Below are positions 35,630 through 43,852 of a DNA stretch of 64,000 nt, one piece after another. A program made the translations under genes and the position numbers. The stretch spans positions 5,232,001-5,296,000 of the forward strand of contig NZ_JASTLC010000001.1 of the NCBI RefSeq assembly GCF_030499575.1, read 5' to 3'. The number at the start of each line of letters is the position of its first letter. The first letter of the stretch is position 1. Below the pieces are notes generated by a model that did not search any database, had not been told where the DNA came from, and worked only from the letters and a program-made list of their open reading frames with translations. This stretch comes from Streptomyces sp. DG2A-72 (GTDB taxonomy: Bacteria > Actinomycetota > Actinomycetes > Streptomycetales > Streptomycetaceae).

Positions 35630-36349
35630 TCATCCCGTCGTCGGCTCGGGTGAGCTGGTCGGCGGCGGGGTGAGGACAACCTCGGACTGGCCCGGGGACG
35701 GGGGTGGCGGGGTCATGTCCTCGGCGGGGAGCTTGGGAGGGCTGGTCTCCTGGAAGAGGACCTCGTCCATGTCGACCAGGCCCGTCTTCTCCATGACCGT
35801 GATGTGGTCCAGGACGGTGTCGTTGGCCTGGTCGGCGAGTTGGCGGACCAGGGTGTTCCTGGTGTTGGCGCGGATCTTCGCGATCGTGTTGAAGATCTGG
35901 CCGTGCGTCACGCGCAGGATGTTGGCCATATCGGTGTCGAACTGCCTGCCGCTGTCCGCCTGGAGCGTCGCGACGAAGCCCTGCTGCTGAGGGCTCGGCC
36001 GGTTGGGGATCGTGATGCCCAGCTCGGGGGCGATCTTGCGGACGGCGGCGTCGAGCGCGGCGTGTCCGGCGATCAGATGCTCACCGGCTGTGACGACGGC
36101 CTTGGTCGTGCCCTTCTCCAGCGCCATCTGTCCCACCGGGTACTCCCACAGCCCGGCCGCCCGCACCTTCACCACGAAGTCCCGGTCCGCCTCCGTCAGC
36201 GACCCCGCCGAGGTCTGCGCGATGATCCGGTCCCCCGAACCGGCCACCGTCTGAAGGCCGAGCATTCCCGGGTAGGCGAGCGCGGCCAGGGTGAGGCTCA
36301 GGGCGCCGCCGATGAGCAGGGTTCCGGTCGCGTTCCGTGTCCATCGCAC
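35630..36349 (-). CDS. DUF4142 family exported protein
   Basis: GTG at 36349 with GGAGGG upstream. 239 residues with an N-terminal signal or anchor (LLIGGALSLTLAALAYPGML) and a DUF4142 helical bundle (LTEADRDFVVKVRAAGLWEYPVGQMA, AGHAALDAAVRKIAPELGI), then a Pro-rich C-terminus. The fold is ferritin-like with no proven function. A 16-bp perfect inverted repeat lies just upstream. Confidence 0.85.
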   Translation of the reverse strand: MRWTRNATGTLLIGGALSLTLAALAYPGMLGLQTVAGSGDRIIAQTSAGSLTEADRDFVVKVRAAGLWEYPVGQMALEKGTTKAVVTAGEHLIAGHAALDAAVRKIAPELGITIPNRPSPQQQGFVATLQADSGRQFDTDMANILRVTHGQIFNTIAKIRANTRNTLVRQLADQANDTVLDHITVMEKTGLVDMDEVLFQETSPPKLPAEDMTPPPPSPGQSEVVLTPPPTSSPEPTTG

Positions 36350-36372
36350 TGTGCCCTCCAGACGGCCGACAT

Positions 36373-36410
36373 CCGTATTCCCGTACGCGGTGGTGCGTAC
36401 GGGAATACGG
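36373..36410. terminator. Perfect 16-bp inverted repeat
   Basis: Arms 36373-36388 (CCGTATTCCCGTACGC) and 36395-36410 flank GGTGGT. It sits 24 bases upstream of the DUF4142 start and after the small WW gene, both on the minus strand. It could end the upstream transcript or act as an operator for DUF4142. Confidence 0.55.
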
Positions 36411-36467
36411 AACGCGATGGTCGACAGAGCCTCTGGAGAGGGCAAAGGGATGGTCAGGCGCCGTCGC

Positions 36468-36656
36468 CTAGCGCTTCAGCGCCCGGTACCGCCTGAGCAA
36501 CGCGGAGATGGCCTCCGGGTCCTTGCCGCCGTTCAGCTCGGTGAGCAGGTCGTCGGGGCACAGCTCGTACAGGTCGCCCCACCAGCGGCGGCCGTGGTTG
36601 TCCCAGATGCGATAGCCGCCGGGCACTCCCCTGGCCACAAAGCGGCGTCTGCTCAC
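36468..36656 (-). CDS. Small conserved-type protein (62 aa)
   Basis: GTG at 36656 with GGGAGGGG nine bases upstream. It is basic, with RIWDNHGRRWWGDLYEL and a helical tail (DPEAISALLRRYRALKR). I do not know its function; similar short Trp-rich proteins occur in Streptomyces. It is 53 bases from the DUF6479-like gene on the same strand. Confidence 0.6.
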   Translation of the reverse strand: MSRRRFVARGVPGGYRIWDNHGRRWWGDLYELCPDDLLTELNGGKDPEAISALLRRYRALKR

Positions 36657-36709
36657 GGCACGGGCCCCTCCCGGAATCGGCGGTCGATGCCCGTATTATG
36701 CGCCGCCGG

Positions 36710-37075
36710 TCAGACGTGGCCTATGCCGCCGCTGCCGAAGCCGCCGCTGGTGCCGGGGAGCCAGCGCTTGCGGTGCTGGTCCTTTCCTCGCTTGGTGCGT
36801 GAGTGGTGGAGCTCGTACGGCATGAGCCGTTCCCGCTCCGACTGGGGGACCTCGTCCGGTTCCCGTATCTCCCGGATCTCATGAACCGGGCCGGTGACGG
36901 GAAGGTGGGGCTGTTCCTCCGGGCGAGGCCGTGGGGGTTCCTGGTCCCTGACCCGCATGCCGAGCCGCACGGCCCAGATCAGTGCACCGGCGATGAACAG
37001 TCCTCCGGCGAAGGCGGCTATCACGTTCAGTACGTCACTCGCCGTGGCTGCTACCTCAAACGCTGCCGTACTCAT
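36710..37075 (-). CDS. DUF6479-like small membrane protein
   Basis: 121 residues, ATG at 37075 with GGGGGT upstream. One membrane helix (VLNVIAAFAGGLFIAGALIWAV) near the N-terminus is followed by a charged cytoplasmic tail with REIREPDEVPQSER and a Gly-rich end (GGFGSGGIGHV). The family label is from memory. Function unknown. Confidence 0.7.
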   Translation of the reverse strand: MSTAAFEVAATASDVLNVIAAFAGGLFIAGALIWAVRLGMRVRDQEPPRPRPEEQPHLPVTGPVHEIREIREPDEVPQSERERLMPYELHHSRTKRGKDQHRKRWLPGTSGGFGSGGIGHV

Positions 37076-37109
37076 ACCCCCATTATCGCCCCATTGGCCC
37101 GAATGGGGG

Positions 37110-37760
37110 CTATCCGACCGTGCGTCCGCGGCGGTACGCCATCCGGCCCGCGCCCAGCAGGCCCGCCGCGAGGGCGGCGACGGTCAGAACCGTGACGCCG
37201 GTGGAGGCGAGGCTGCCGCCGTCCGTCGTCGAGGCCGTACCGCCCGTGGAGCCGGTCCCGCCGGTCGTGGACGTGCCGCCGGAGGCGGAGCCGGGGCCGG
37301 TGCCGTCCGTCGAGCCGGTGCCGTCGACCGTCAGCTCCACCTCGAACGAGCCGCCGTCGCCGTACGGGATCGCCAGGTCCTCGCCGTAGTCCGGCGGGTC
37401 GGAGGAGATCCAGGCTGAGGAGTGGGAGGTGCCGGACATGTCGACGCCGCCGATGCAGGGGTGGCGAGGTTGTTGACCGGGGTGACGGTGAGCTTCTGGC
37501 CCTCGGGCCGGTGCCGGTCTTCGTGCCGGAGGGGTCCTGGTCCTCGCCGCCGCCGTCCGACGGCACCCTCACGGTGAGCGTCACCGGCGTCGTGCGAGTG
37601 GTGCCCGCCGCGTTGGTGAACTCTGCCCGGTACCGGTATCCGTCCTGCGACGCCCTCGCGGTGAAGGTGTACGCGTTCCGCGTCGCGCTCTCGACCGCGG
37701 TCCACGGTCTGGTCGGTCGGGACGAACCCGATCTCACGCCGCCGGTGAACCGCTGGTGAA
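37110..37760 (-). pseudogene. Ig-like domain, LASTG surface protein, broken
   Basis: Three frames must be joined: an Ig-like end (YTFTARASQDGYRYRAEFTN), a short segment GQKLTVTPVNNLA, then CIGGVDMSGTSHSSAWISSD to a Thr/Gly-rich linker and LASTG, membrane helix, basic tail. Frameshifts lie near 37500 and 37455. The 5' part, including the signal peptide, is missing. It is a decayed sortase substrate. Confidence 0.7.
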
Positions 37761-37816
37761 GGTTACGGATTGAACAACCCCTGGTGGCTTTGGGGCGATC
37801 GGGTGACGATGGAGGT

Positions 37817-38209
37817 ATGACACTGGCCCAGCGTGCCCTGGAGCGACTGGAAGCCTGGCCCGACCTCACGGCGGTACAGGCCAGTTGCGGTACCGGGCGC
37901 GCACTGCGCTCCCGGCGCTGTGAAATCGTTCACTTCCACTCCGACCACGAAGTGGACCTGCATCTCACCAGCGGTGCCATCAGGCGTTTCGCCGAGGACC
38001 TGGAGCGGTCCACGGCGATCCGAGTGGTGCCCGGTTCCCGGTGGGTGACGGTTCACCTCGACTGCGAGACCGACGTCGACCTGCTGGCCAGCCTGGTGAG
38101 CGTCGCCCTCCAGGCCCATGAGAAACCGTCGCCGCCCGGCGCGCTCCCGCCCGCCGGCTGCAACTTCCACCGCGTCACGGTCCTGCCCAGACAGCACGAG
38201 CGGGGCTGA
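37817..38209 (+). CDS. Luciferase-domain-like (DUF5519) protein
   Basis: 130 residues from ATG at 37817; the GGAGG directly before it is very close, so the start is uncertain by a few codons. It resembles small proteins annotated as luciferase family (LEAWPDLTAVQASCGTGRALRS, EIVHFHSDHEVDLHLTSGAI, VTVHLDCETDVDLLASLV). They are not known to emit light. Function unknown. Confidence 0.75.
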   Translation: MTLAQRALERLEAWPDLTAVQASCGTGRALRSRRCEIVHFHSDHEVDLHLTSGAIRRFAEDLERSTAIRVVPGSRWVTVHLDCETDVDLLASLVSVALQAHEKPSPPGALPPAGCNFHRVTVLPRQHERG

Positions 38210-38267
38210 CGCCTCACGTCATCCGCCACGTCATCCCGTCGTAAGCGCCCGGTGCGAGGCTACGGCG

Positions 38268-38723
38268 ATGGACACCACCGCACTCGCCCGCACCCTGCTC
38301 GACATCCCCGCGCACCGTACGGCCGCCATCGAGGTCCTCAGCGCCGCCGACGGCACCGCCGAACTAACCTGCCCCACCCCGGAGCCCCTCACCAATGTGA
38401 TCGGCTCCCTCCACTCCAGCGGCCTCATCGCCCTCGCCGACGCGGCGGGCCTGGCCGCGATCATCGCCGAGAGCACGGGCCCCGACGACATGACGGGCGT
38501 CGTCCCGCTGGGCACCAACGCGAGCATGGAGTTCCTGGCCCCGGCGCGCGGGCGCCTGGTCGCCACCTGCCGTCTGACGCGGGAAGCGCGGGATGCCGTA
38601 CGACCGCTGCTGGCGCGCGAGACCGACCGGGCCCGGCTCTCCACCCACACGGAGATCACGGACGCGGCGGGGGCCGTGGTGTGCCGGGGGACGTTCGACT
38701 GGAGTGTGCGGCGCAGGAACTGA
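38268..38723 (+). CDS. PaaI-like thioesterase (hotdog fold)
   Basis: 151 residues from ATG at 38268. It shows the hotdog pattern: LTNVIGSLHSSGLIALADAAGLAAI (the long central helix) and VVPLGTNASMEFLAPARGRLVATCRL. It probably hydrolyses an acyl-CoA in the cytoplasm. Neighbours give no pathway hint. Confidence 0.85.
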   Translation: MDTTALARTLLDIPAHRTAAIEVLSAADGTAELTCPTPEPLTNVIGSLHSSGLIALADAAGLAAIIAESTGPDDMTGVVPLGTNASMEFLAPARGRLVATCRLTREARDAVRPLLARETDRARLSTHTEITDAAGAVVCRGTFDWSVRRRN

Positions 38724-38742
38724 GACGGCCACGCGGTGCCGG

Positions 38743-39546
38743 TCAGCCGAGGCAGATCACCAGCAGGCAGAGCTGCGACGACGGTGGCGATGTCGGCGCG
38801 GGGGTGGAGGGCGTCTGCGAGGGTGTCGAGGGCGCGGCGGGCGCGGCGGGGGCGGCGGGGGCGGCGGGGGCGGTCGTCGCGGAGGCGGACGGGGTGGGCG
38901 TCGGTGTCGGTGTCGGTGTGTCCGGGGTGCTGGGCAGCAGGGGCAGGCTCTGGCGCTGCTGCTGCGGGGTCGCCGGGGTGACGACGGTGTGCGACTGCGT
39001 GGTCCGATGTGTGGTGGGGGACTGCTTGCCGGACTGCTGACCGGACTGCTTACCGGGGACCTGGGGGGACGCCGGGTCGGAGGCCGGTGTGCTGGGGGTC
39101 GGCGAGGGCGGGCGGGTGTCCTGCTCCGGCGTCCCCTCCTCGACTCCGGTCGTCTGCCGGCCCGTGCCGCCCATGATCGTGTCGTCCGGCGTCGTGGCCG
39201 CCTGTGCCCGGTCGTTGTTGCCGCGCTCCATCGTGGCGAAGCTCAGGCCGCCGCCGACGAGGGCGACGGCGGTCGCGATCATGGCCCGGCGCTGGTGCTT
39301 CTTCAGCCGGGCGAGCTGCCGGCGCCGCGCGGCCCGGCCGCCGTAGGGTGCGGGGGCCGCGACCGGGGCGTGGCCGGGGCTCTGGACATCCGTGTCGTCG
39401 TCCATGGCGGGCTCGGTGTCGGCCTCGTCCGGGCGGCGGTACCAGCCGGCCATCGTCATCGGGGCTATGTCCGGGGCGTAGGCGCCGCACCCGGGACAGA
39501 CCAGGGCGCCGTTGAGGTGCCGGCGACACGTGGTGCAGTAGTCCAT
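38743..39546 (-). CDS. Zinc-ribbon membrane protein with Pro/Ala-rich outside part
   Basis: 267 residues. N-terminal zinc ribbon Cys4-x2-Cys7...Cys17-x2-Cys20, then a basic stretch (RRRQLARLKKHQRR), one membrane helix (IATAVALVGGGLSFAT), a long disordered segment with TPTPTPTP and AAPAAPAAP, and an end reading SQLCLLVICLG with two cysteines. Many Streptomyces carry such proteins. The end could be a lipid- or disulfide-linked tail. Function unknown. Confidence 0.75.
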   Translation of the reverse strand: MDYCTTCRRHLNGALVCPGCGAYAPDIAPMTMAGWYRRPDEADTEPAMDDDTDVQSPGHAPVAAPAPYGGRAARRRQLARLKKHQRRAMIATAVALVGGGLSFATMERGNNDRAQAATTPDDTIMGGTGRQTTGVEEGTPEQDTRPPSPTPSTPASDPASPQVPGKQSGQQSGKQSPTTHRTTQSHTVVTPATPQQQRQSLPLLPSTPDTPTPTPTPTPSASATTAPAAPAAPAAPAAPSTPSQTPSTPAPTSPPSSQLCLLVICLG

Positions 39547-39593
39547 CTCTGGTCTTCCTGGGTTGACGGCATAGATTTGCCAGCAACCTAACG

Positions 39594-39609
39594 AGGCTTT
39601 CGAAAGCCT
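39594..39609. promoter_or_regulatory. 16-bp perfect palindrome upstream of the zinc-ribbon gene
   Basis: AGGCTTTCGAAAGCCT reads the same on both strands and lies 48 bases before the zinc-ribbon start, next to TAGGTT on the minus strand, a possible -10. It is likely an operator. Confidence 0.45.
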
Positions 39610-39655
39610 GTGTGCAGCCCGTGTGGTGCTCTTGCGTAGATTCCCTGCCCTGTGA

Positions 39656-39692
39656 CCGCATGCACCCCTCTTGTGACGCGGGGTGCATGCGG
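39656..39692 (-). terminator. Perfect 13-bp hairpin after the amidase gene
   Basis: CCGCATGCACCCC at 39656-39668 pairs fully with 39680-39692 across an 11-base loop. It lies 17 bases after the amidase stop. Confidence 0.65.
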
Positions 39693-39708
39693 TGTCCGCT
39701 GTGGGCGG

Positions 39709-41430
39709 CTACGCGAACAGGAGCCGCCAGGTCAGCGGGCCCGGGTAGCCGTCCGCGTCCCCGCGCAGTTCCTTGCGGGACTTCTGGAAGTCGCGGACGT
39801 TGAGGCGGTCGGCCTCGCCCCAGGCCTGGCTGGGGCCGACCCGGTAGTGGTCGCCGAAGCCGCGCTTGACGAGCTGCTTGCCCAGCTGCAGGACGTACTT
39901 GTTGGAGGCGCCCTCGCGGAAGTACTTGCGGCCCGGGAAGGCGGGCACCTTCGGCTTGGCGGGCTTGGACGGCTGGGTCTCGGGCGGGGTGTCGTCGTCG
40001 AGGTCCAGCTCTGCCCTTGCGTGCTTGAGGAGCTGGGCGAAGTCGATTGCACCGGGGTCGCCGTGCGTGTTGTGGCAGAGCAGACCATCAGCTACGTACG
40101 TGTGCGTGTCGGTGGACAGTGAAGCGATCGGCTGCAGGCCGATGTGCTCGACCTGTAGCACTGCCGTATCGCCCGTCGTTTTACCGACGACGGCTCCCTC
40201 CCACATGCGAGCGGCAACTGGAAGCAGACGCTCGGGGCGCAGCGTGCCGAGCACTCGGCAGGATGCCCACATCCCTCCGTTGATCCGAACGTCTGTGAAG
40301 TCCTTCGGGTTCTTGGCGATGGAGTTCCTCTGCGTTTGGTCACGGCGGATGACCTTGGTCTGCCACCCACGTCGATCGCACTCCGCAAGGAACAGGTCGA
40401 GGACTGCGCCGTCCACTTGCCCGAAGCCGACCCAGGATCCGTGTCGGCCTCCCGCAGAGGCGTGTCCGTCGGCATCGAGGACGCCGGCCATCCACCCGGC
40501 CGCGCGGGTGTCCTCGGGCACCCATGGGCGGCCGATGCTGACGATGCGGTGCTTGAGCGGGTCGAGATCTTTGCTGGCCACCCAGGCGATTCGGGGGCCG
40601 CGATTCGCGTAGGGGAAACGCACCAGCCATGGATGATCGGCCGAAGCTACGACCTCCCCTTCGGTGGTCGTGATGCGATATGAGTCCTTCATGCCCGGCT
40701 CGTTGCGGGTGACGGTGCCTCGCCGGTATCGCCGCCCACCGTTGGCGTTGCCGATCTTTACGGTCTCTTCGTCGAACGACACGATCTCGTCGCCGACTTG
40801 GAGATCACCGGCCTGTCGCCACGTCAGATCGCCGCACAGGATTGGGGTGTCTGGGTGGACGCAGTTCTCCGGGACGTGCATGTGCCCGCACACCCCCTTG
40901 AACCCGTTCCACTTCGCGCCGGACATCCGCTGGCCGCCGCCGTTCCCGTACGACGTCGGGTAGGCGGGCCATGCCTTCGGGCCGGTCAGCGGAACACCGT
41001 GCTCCTCGTGCATCCAGGCGAGGAAGCGCGCGACGCCCAGCAGCGCCCAGTCGGGGGCGTCGGGCCAGTAGATGTGCGACTGGTCCGCGGCCTGCCACTT
41101 CTTGTGCGTCTTGGGGTCGCAGGTGCCGACCAGCTCGACCTGGCACACGTTGAGCGTGTTCGTCTCGACGCCGCCGCGCAGGTTCTGCAGCGCTCTGGAC
41201 GAGGTCTCCACGTCGAAGTGCTGGTACCACTTCAGCTTCTTGGCGGAGAGGTCGGGCACGGCCGTGAGGTTCGGGGCTGAGCCGCCACCGCCGTACCCGG
41301 GCAGGTTGCGGCCCTCGGTGGTGTGCAGGACGACGACGTTGACCTCCATCGCGTCGCCGCCGAAGTCGTCCTGGTACCAGTTCGCGCGGCTCGCTCCGGG
41401 GTACCGCTGCGGTCCTGTTTTGGTGCTCAC
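39709..41430 (-). CDS. Peptidoglycan amidase interrupted by an intein
   Basis: 573 codons. The extein is an amidase_2-type N-acetylmuramoyl-L-alanine amidase: zinc ligand His36 in VVVLHTTEG, then GHMHVPEN with His185, and after the intein THGDPGAIDF whose Asp458 fits the third ligand (spliced spacing His-x7-Asp). A Pro-rich linker and a C-terminal peptidoglycan-binding domain (FPGRKYFREGASN to LTWRLLF) follow. The intein runs from Cys190 to Asn454 (40069-40863). Removing it leaves a normal 308-residue enzyme. There is no clear signal peptide. Phage-like origin is possible. Confidence 0.9.
   Translation of the reverse strand: MSTKTGPQRYPGASRANWYQDDFGGDAMEVNVVVLHTTEGRNLPGYGGGGSAPNLTAVPDLSAKKLKWYQHFDVETSSRALQNLRGGVETNTLNVCQVELVGTCDPKTHKKWQAADQSHIYWPDAPDWALLGVARFLAWMHEEHGVPLTGPKAWPAYPTSYGNGGGQRMSGAKWNGFKGVCGHMHVPENCVHPDTPILCGDLTWRQAGDLQVGDEIVSFDEETVKIGNANGGRRYRRGTVTRNEPGMKDSYRITTTEGEVVASADHPWLVRFPYANRGPRIAWVASKDLDPLKHRIVSIGRPWVPEDTRAAGWMAGVLDADGHASAGGRHGSWVGFGQVDGAVLDLFLAECDRRGWQTKVIRRDQTQRNSIAKNPKDFTDVRINGGMWASCRVLGTLRPERLLPVAARMWEGAVVGKTTGDTAVLQVEHIGLQPIASLSTDTHTYVADGLLCHNTHGDPGAIDFAQLLKHARAELDLDDDTPPETQPSKPAKPKVPAFPGRKYFREGASNKYVLQLGKQLVKRGFGDHYRVGPSQAWGEADRLNVRDFQKSRKELRGDADGYPGPLTWRLLFA
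40069..40863 (-). other. In-frame intein (265 residues), mini LAGLIDADG-type
   Basis: It begins with Cys (CVHPDTPILCGD, block A), continues with TTEGEVVASADHPWLV (block B, with TxxH-like ADHPW), has GWMAGVLDADGHAS matching the LAGLIDADG endonuclease motif, and ends THTYVADGLLCHN followed by Thr (blocks F and G: His-Asn plus hydroxyl +1). Self-splicing would join PEN to THGDPG. Only one LAGLIDADG-like motif is evident, and its acidic residue is kept; homing activity is uncertain. Confidence 0.9.
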
Positions 41431-41544
41431 TTCGGCCTCCTCCTGAACTCTTGTCCAACTCCCTTGGAATGTAAGGGCATTGGCTGTGCGGGCGGAGGAG
41501 GCTCGACGGGCTGTAGCAGGAGTGTTGCGTCAGTCGGTGCCGAG

Positions 41545-41712
41545 GGTCGAGGGCCGTGCGCAGGGTGCTGATCGCCTGAGGGGTCGCGCCCTCCGCGGCG
41601 TTCGTCCCGCGCAGCGTGTTGAGCATCACGAAGTCGTGGATGATGCCCTGGTACCGGACCGCGGTGACGGGGACGCCCGCCTCGCGGAGCTTGTTGGCGT
41701 ACCGGCGGTCCC
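41545..41712 (-). pseudogene. Alpha/beta hydrolase C-terminal remnant
   Basis: YANKLREAGVPVTAVRYQG, IIHDFVMLN and a final helix STLRTAL match the end of esterase/lipase family IV proteins, including the catalytic-His strand (IHDF). The rest is gone; upstream on its strand lies a MarR scrap in the opposite direction. Confidence 0.65.
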
Positions 41713-41893
41713 ACCGGCAGCGTCCGGGCGCGCACGCTCTCCCCGCGCCTGAAGCGCCTGGAGTCGAGCGGGCTGCTCCACCGGGAACGCCGCCCCGAGG
41801 ACGAGCGCTCCGTCGCCATCCGCCTCACCGAAGCGGGCGCCGAACTCCGCGAACGGGCCGCCGCCGTGCGGAGCGCTGACGGAGCGCTGACGG
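41713..41893 (+). pseudogene. MarR-type regulator fragment
   Basis: RTLSPRLKRLESSGLLHRER then RPEDERSVAIRLTEAGAELR is the recognition helix and wing of a MarR protein. The N-terminus is missing; it joins directly to the hydrolase scrap, so a deletion fused the two. Confidence 0.65.
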
Positions 41894-42108
41894 GGGGCTC
41901 ACCCTCGCGCATGGCGGGATCCTTGACGCCCTCGCTGAAGGAATGCCGTGTTCCACAACCCGGCCGCCCCAACAGGCAACCCTCACACCGCATTTACCTG
42001 TCTCACAGGTTGTTCACAGCCCTGTCCGGCCCGGGGGTACGAAGGCCGGCGGGGCGTGGACTGCCCAGTCCGATGCCATCGACCATGGCACTCGCAGACG
42101 AGGAATCG

Positions 42109-43773
42109 ATGACCAGTCAGCAACATCGCACGCGTGTGAAACGCTCGGCACTCGCCGTCTCCGCGGCGCTCGCCGTCGTAGCCGGAGTCGCCGCCACCGC
42201 TCCCGGCGCCGGGGCGGCGCCGTCGAGCACACCCGGCAAGCCGAAGCTCAAGCTGATCGCCGCCTCGAACGCCGTGACGCTCGACCGCTGGGAGTGGGAG
42301 GGGGAGTCCGGCGTCTACCTGGACCTGGGGACGTATGTCACTGTCGACGACGCGCCGCTGGAGTTCAGGGTCAAGCGCAAGTCGTACAAGGACCCCGTCG
42401 TAGCCCAGCAGATCCTGCGCGACGGCACGAAGACCACGACCAAGACCCTCCCCGCCGGCCTGGTGAAGGACTTCTCCGGGCTGCCCGGCTTCCTGGAGGT
42501 GTCCGTCAAGGACGCGGCCGGCCAGGAGGTGGCCAAGACCAAGGGCACCTTCTGCCCGAACAACGCCTCCGGCCGTATCCGCCCCGACGGCGCGGCGACC
42601 TCGCACTATCCGGAGAGCTGCCCCTACAACCCGTTCACACTGGGCTCGGTGTGGGGCGTGGAGAAGGGCTGGGCGTCCAACTCCAGCACCGTCGACTACG
42701 ACAAACCGCTGGACCTGCCGGCCGGTGAGTACACGGCGAAGGTGCGGGTGGCGAAGAAGTACCGGGACCTGTTCGGCATCCCCGACAGCCGGCCGACGAT
42801 CAAGGTGACGGTACGTCAGCGCGGCAACGGGGGCGGCGGCGCGGGACTGACCGCCCACTCCGGCCACTCCGGCCACTCCGCGCATCAGGCCGCCGGCCAC
42901 GCGGGCCACCACGGCCCCGACGCCCCCACCCCCGGCGCCCTCTCGCACGCCCTCGAAGACCGGGGCCTCGCCCACCACTTGGGCGACGGACGCGGCCACA
43001 CCGACGGCTCCCGCATCGCTCCCGCGCTGAAGCCGGCCATCAAGCGGCCCACCGGCCGGGCGGGCGTCCCGGCCGACGTGCCCAAGCCCGACCTGCGTTC
43101 CCTGCCCGCCTTCAACATCGCCATCAGCGACGGCGAGGACGGCGACGCACCCGGCAAGGACTACCTCGCCTTCAGCGCCAACGTCTGGAACGCGGGCCCC
43201 GCCCCCCTCGTCGTGGACGGCTTCCGCAGCCCCGGCAAGGACCTGATGGACGCCTACCAGTACTTCTACGACGCGGCCGGCAAGCAGGTCGGCTACACCC
43301 CCACCGGCACCATGGAGTGGGACCCGCGCGTCGGCCACGAGCACTGGCACTTCACCGACTTCGCCAGCTACCGCCTGCTCAGCGCGGACCAGACGAAGGA
43401 GGTCCGCAGCGGCAAGGAGGCGTTCTGCCTGGCCAACACGGACGCCGTCGACTACACGGTGAAGAACGCCAACTGGAAGCCGTACAACACCGATCTGTCG
43501 ACCGCCTGCGGCCAGGAGAACTCCATCTCCGTACGGGAGGTCCTCGACGTCGGCTCCGGCGACACGTACACCCAGAACATTCCCGGGCAGTCCTTCGACA
43601 TCACCGACGTGCCGAACGGCACGTACTACATCCAGGTCATCGCCAACCCGGAGAAGCGCCTGAAGGAAACCAAGACCACCAACAACGTGGCCCTGCGCAA
43701 GGTCGTCCTGGGCGGCGCCCCGGGCGCCCGCACGGTGTCCGTCCCGCCGCACCACCTGATCAACGCCGGCTAG
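42109..43773 (+). CDS. Secreted lysyl-oxidase-like copper protein
   Basis: ATG at 42109 with GAGGA five bases upstream; the open frame continues farther only by reading through the MarR scrap. 554 residues with a signal peptide (LAVSAALAVVAGVAATAPGAGA). An N-terminal beta domain and a His-rich linker (AHSGHSGHSAHQAAGHAGHH) precede the lysyl oxidase domain, with copper motif VGHEHWHFTDF (His410, His412, His414) and paired cysteines. Lysyl oxidases oxidise lysine amines; in Streptomyces the substrate is unknown, and the His-rich linker may hold copper. Confidence 0.9.
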   Translation: MTSQQHRTRVKRSALAVSAALAVVAGVAATAPGAGAAPSSTPGKPKLKLIAASNAVTLDRWEWEGESGVYLDLGTYVTVDDAPLEFRVKRKSYKDPVVAQQILRDGTKTTTKTLPAGLVKDFSGLPGFLEVSVKDAAGQEVAKTKGTFCPNNASGRIRPDGAATSHYPESCPYNPFTLGSVWGVEKGWASNSSTVDYDKPLDLPAGEYTAKVRVAKKYRDLFGIPDSRPTIKVTVRQRGNGGGGAGLTAHSGHSGHSAHQAAGHAGHHGPDAPTPGALSHALEDRGLAHHLGDGRGHTDGSRIAPALKPAIKRPTGRAGVPADVPKPDLRSLPAFNIAISDGEDGDAPGKDYLAFSANVWNAGPAPLVVDGFRSPGKDLMDAYQYFYDAAGKQVGYTPTGTMEWDPRVGHEHWHFTDFASYRLLSADQTKEVRSGKEAFCLANTDAVDYTVKNANWKPYNTDLSTACGQENSISVREVLDVGSGDTYTQNIPGQSFDITDVPNGTYYIQVIANPEKRLKETKTTNNVALRKVVLGGAPGARTVSVPPHHLINAG

Positions 43774-43852
43774 TCAACGCCGATGGTCGCCGCACCGGTT
43801 CGTGTCAGCGAGCCGGTGCGGTGTCGTTCGCGTGCCGGGATGGTGCGACCTC

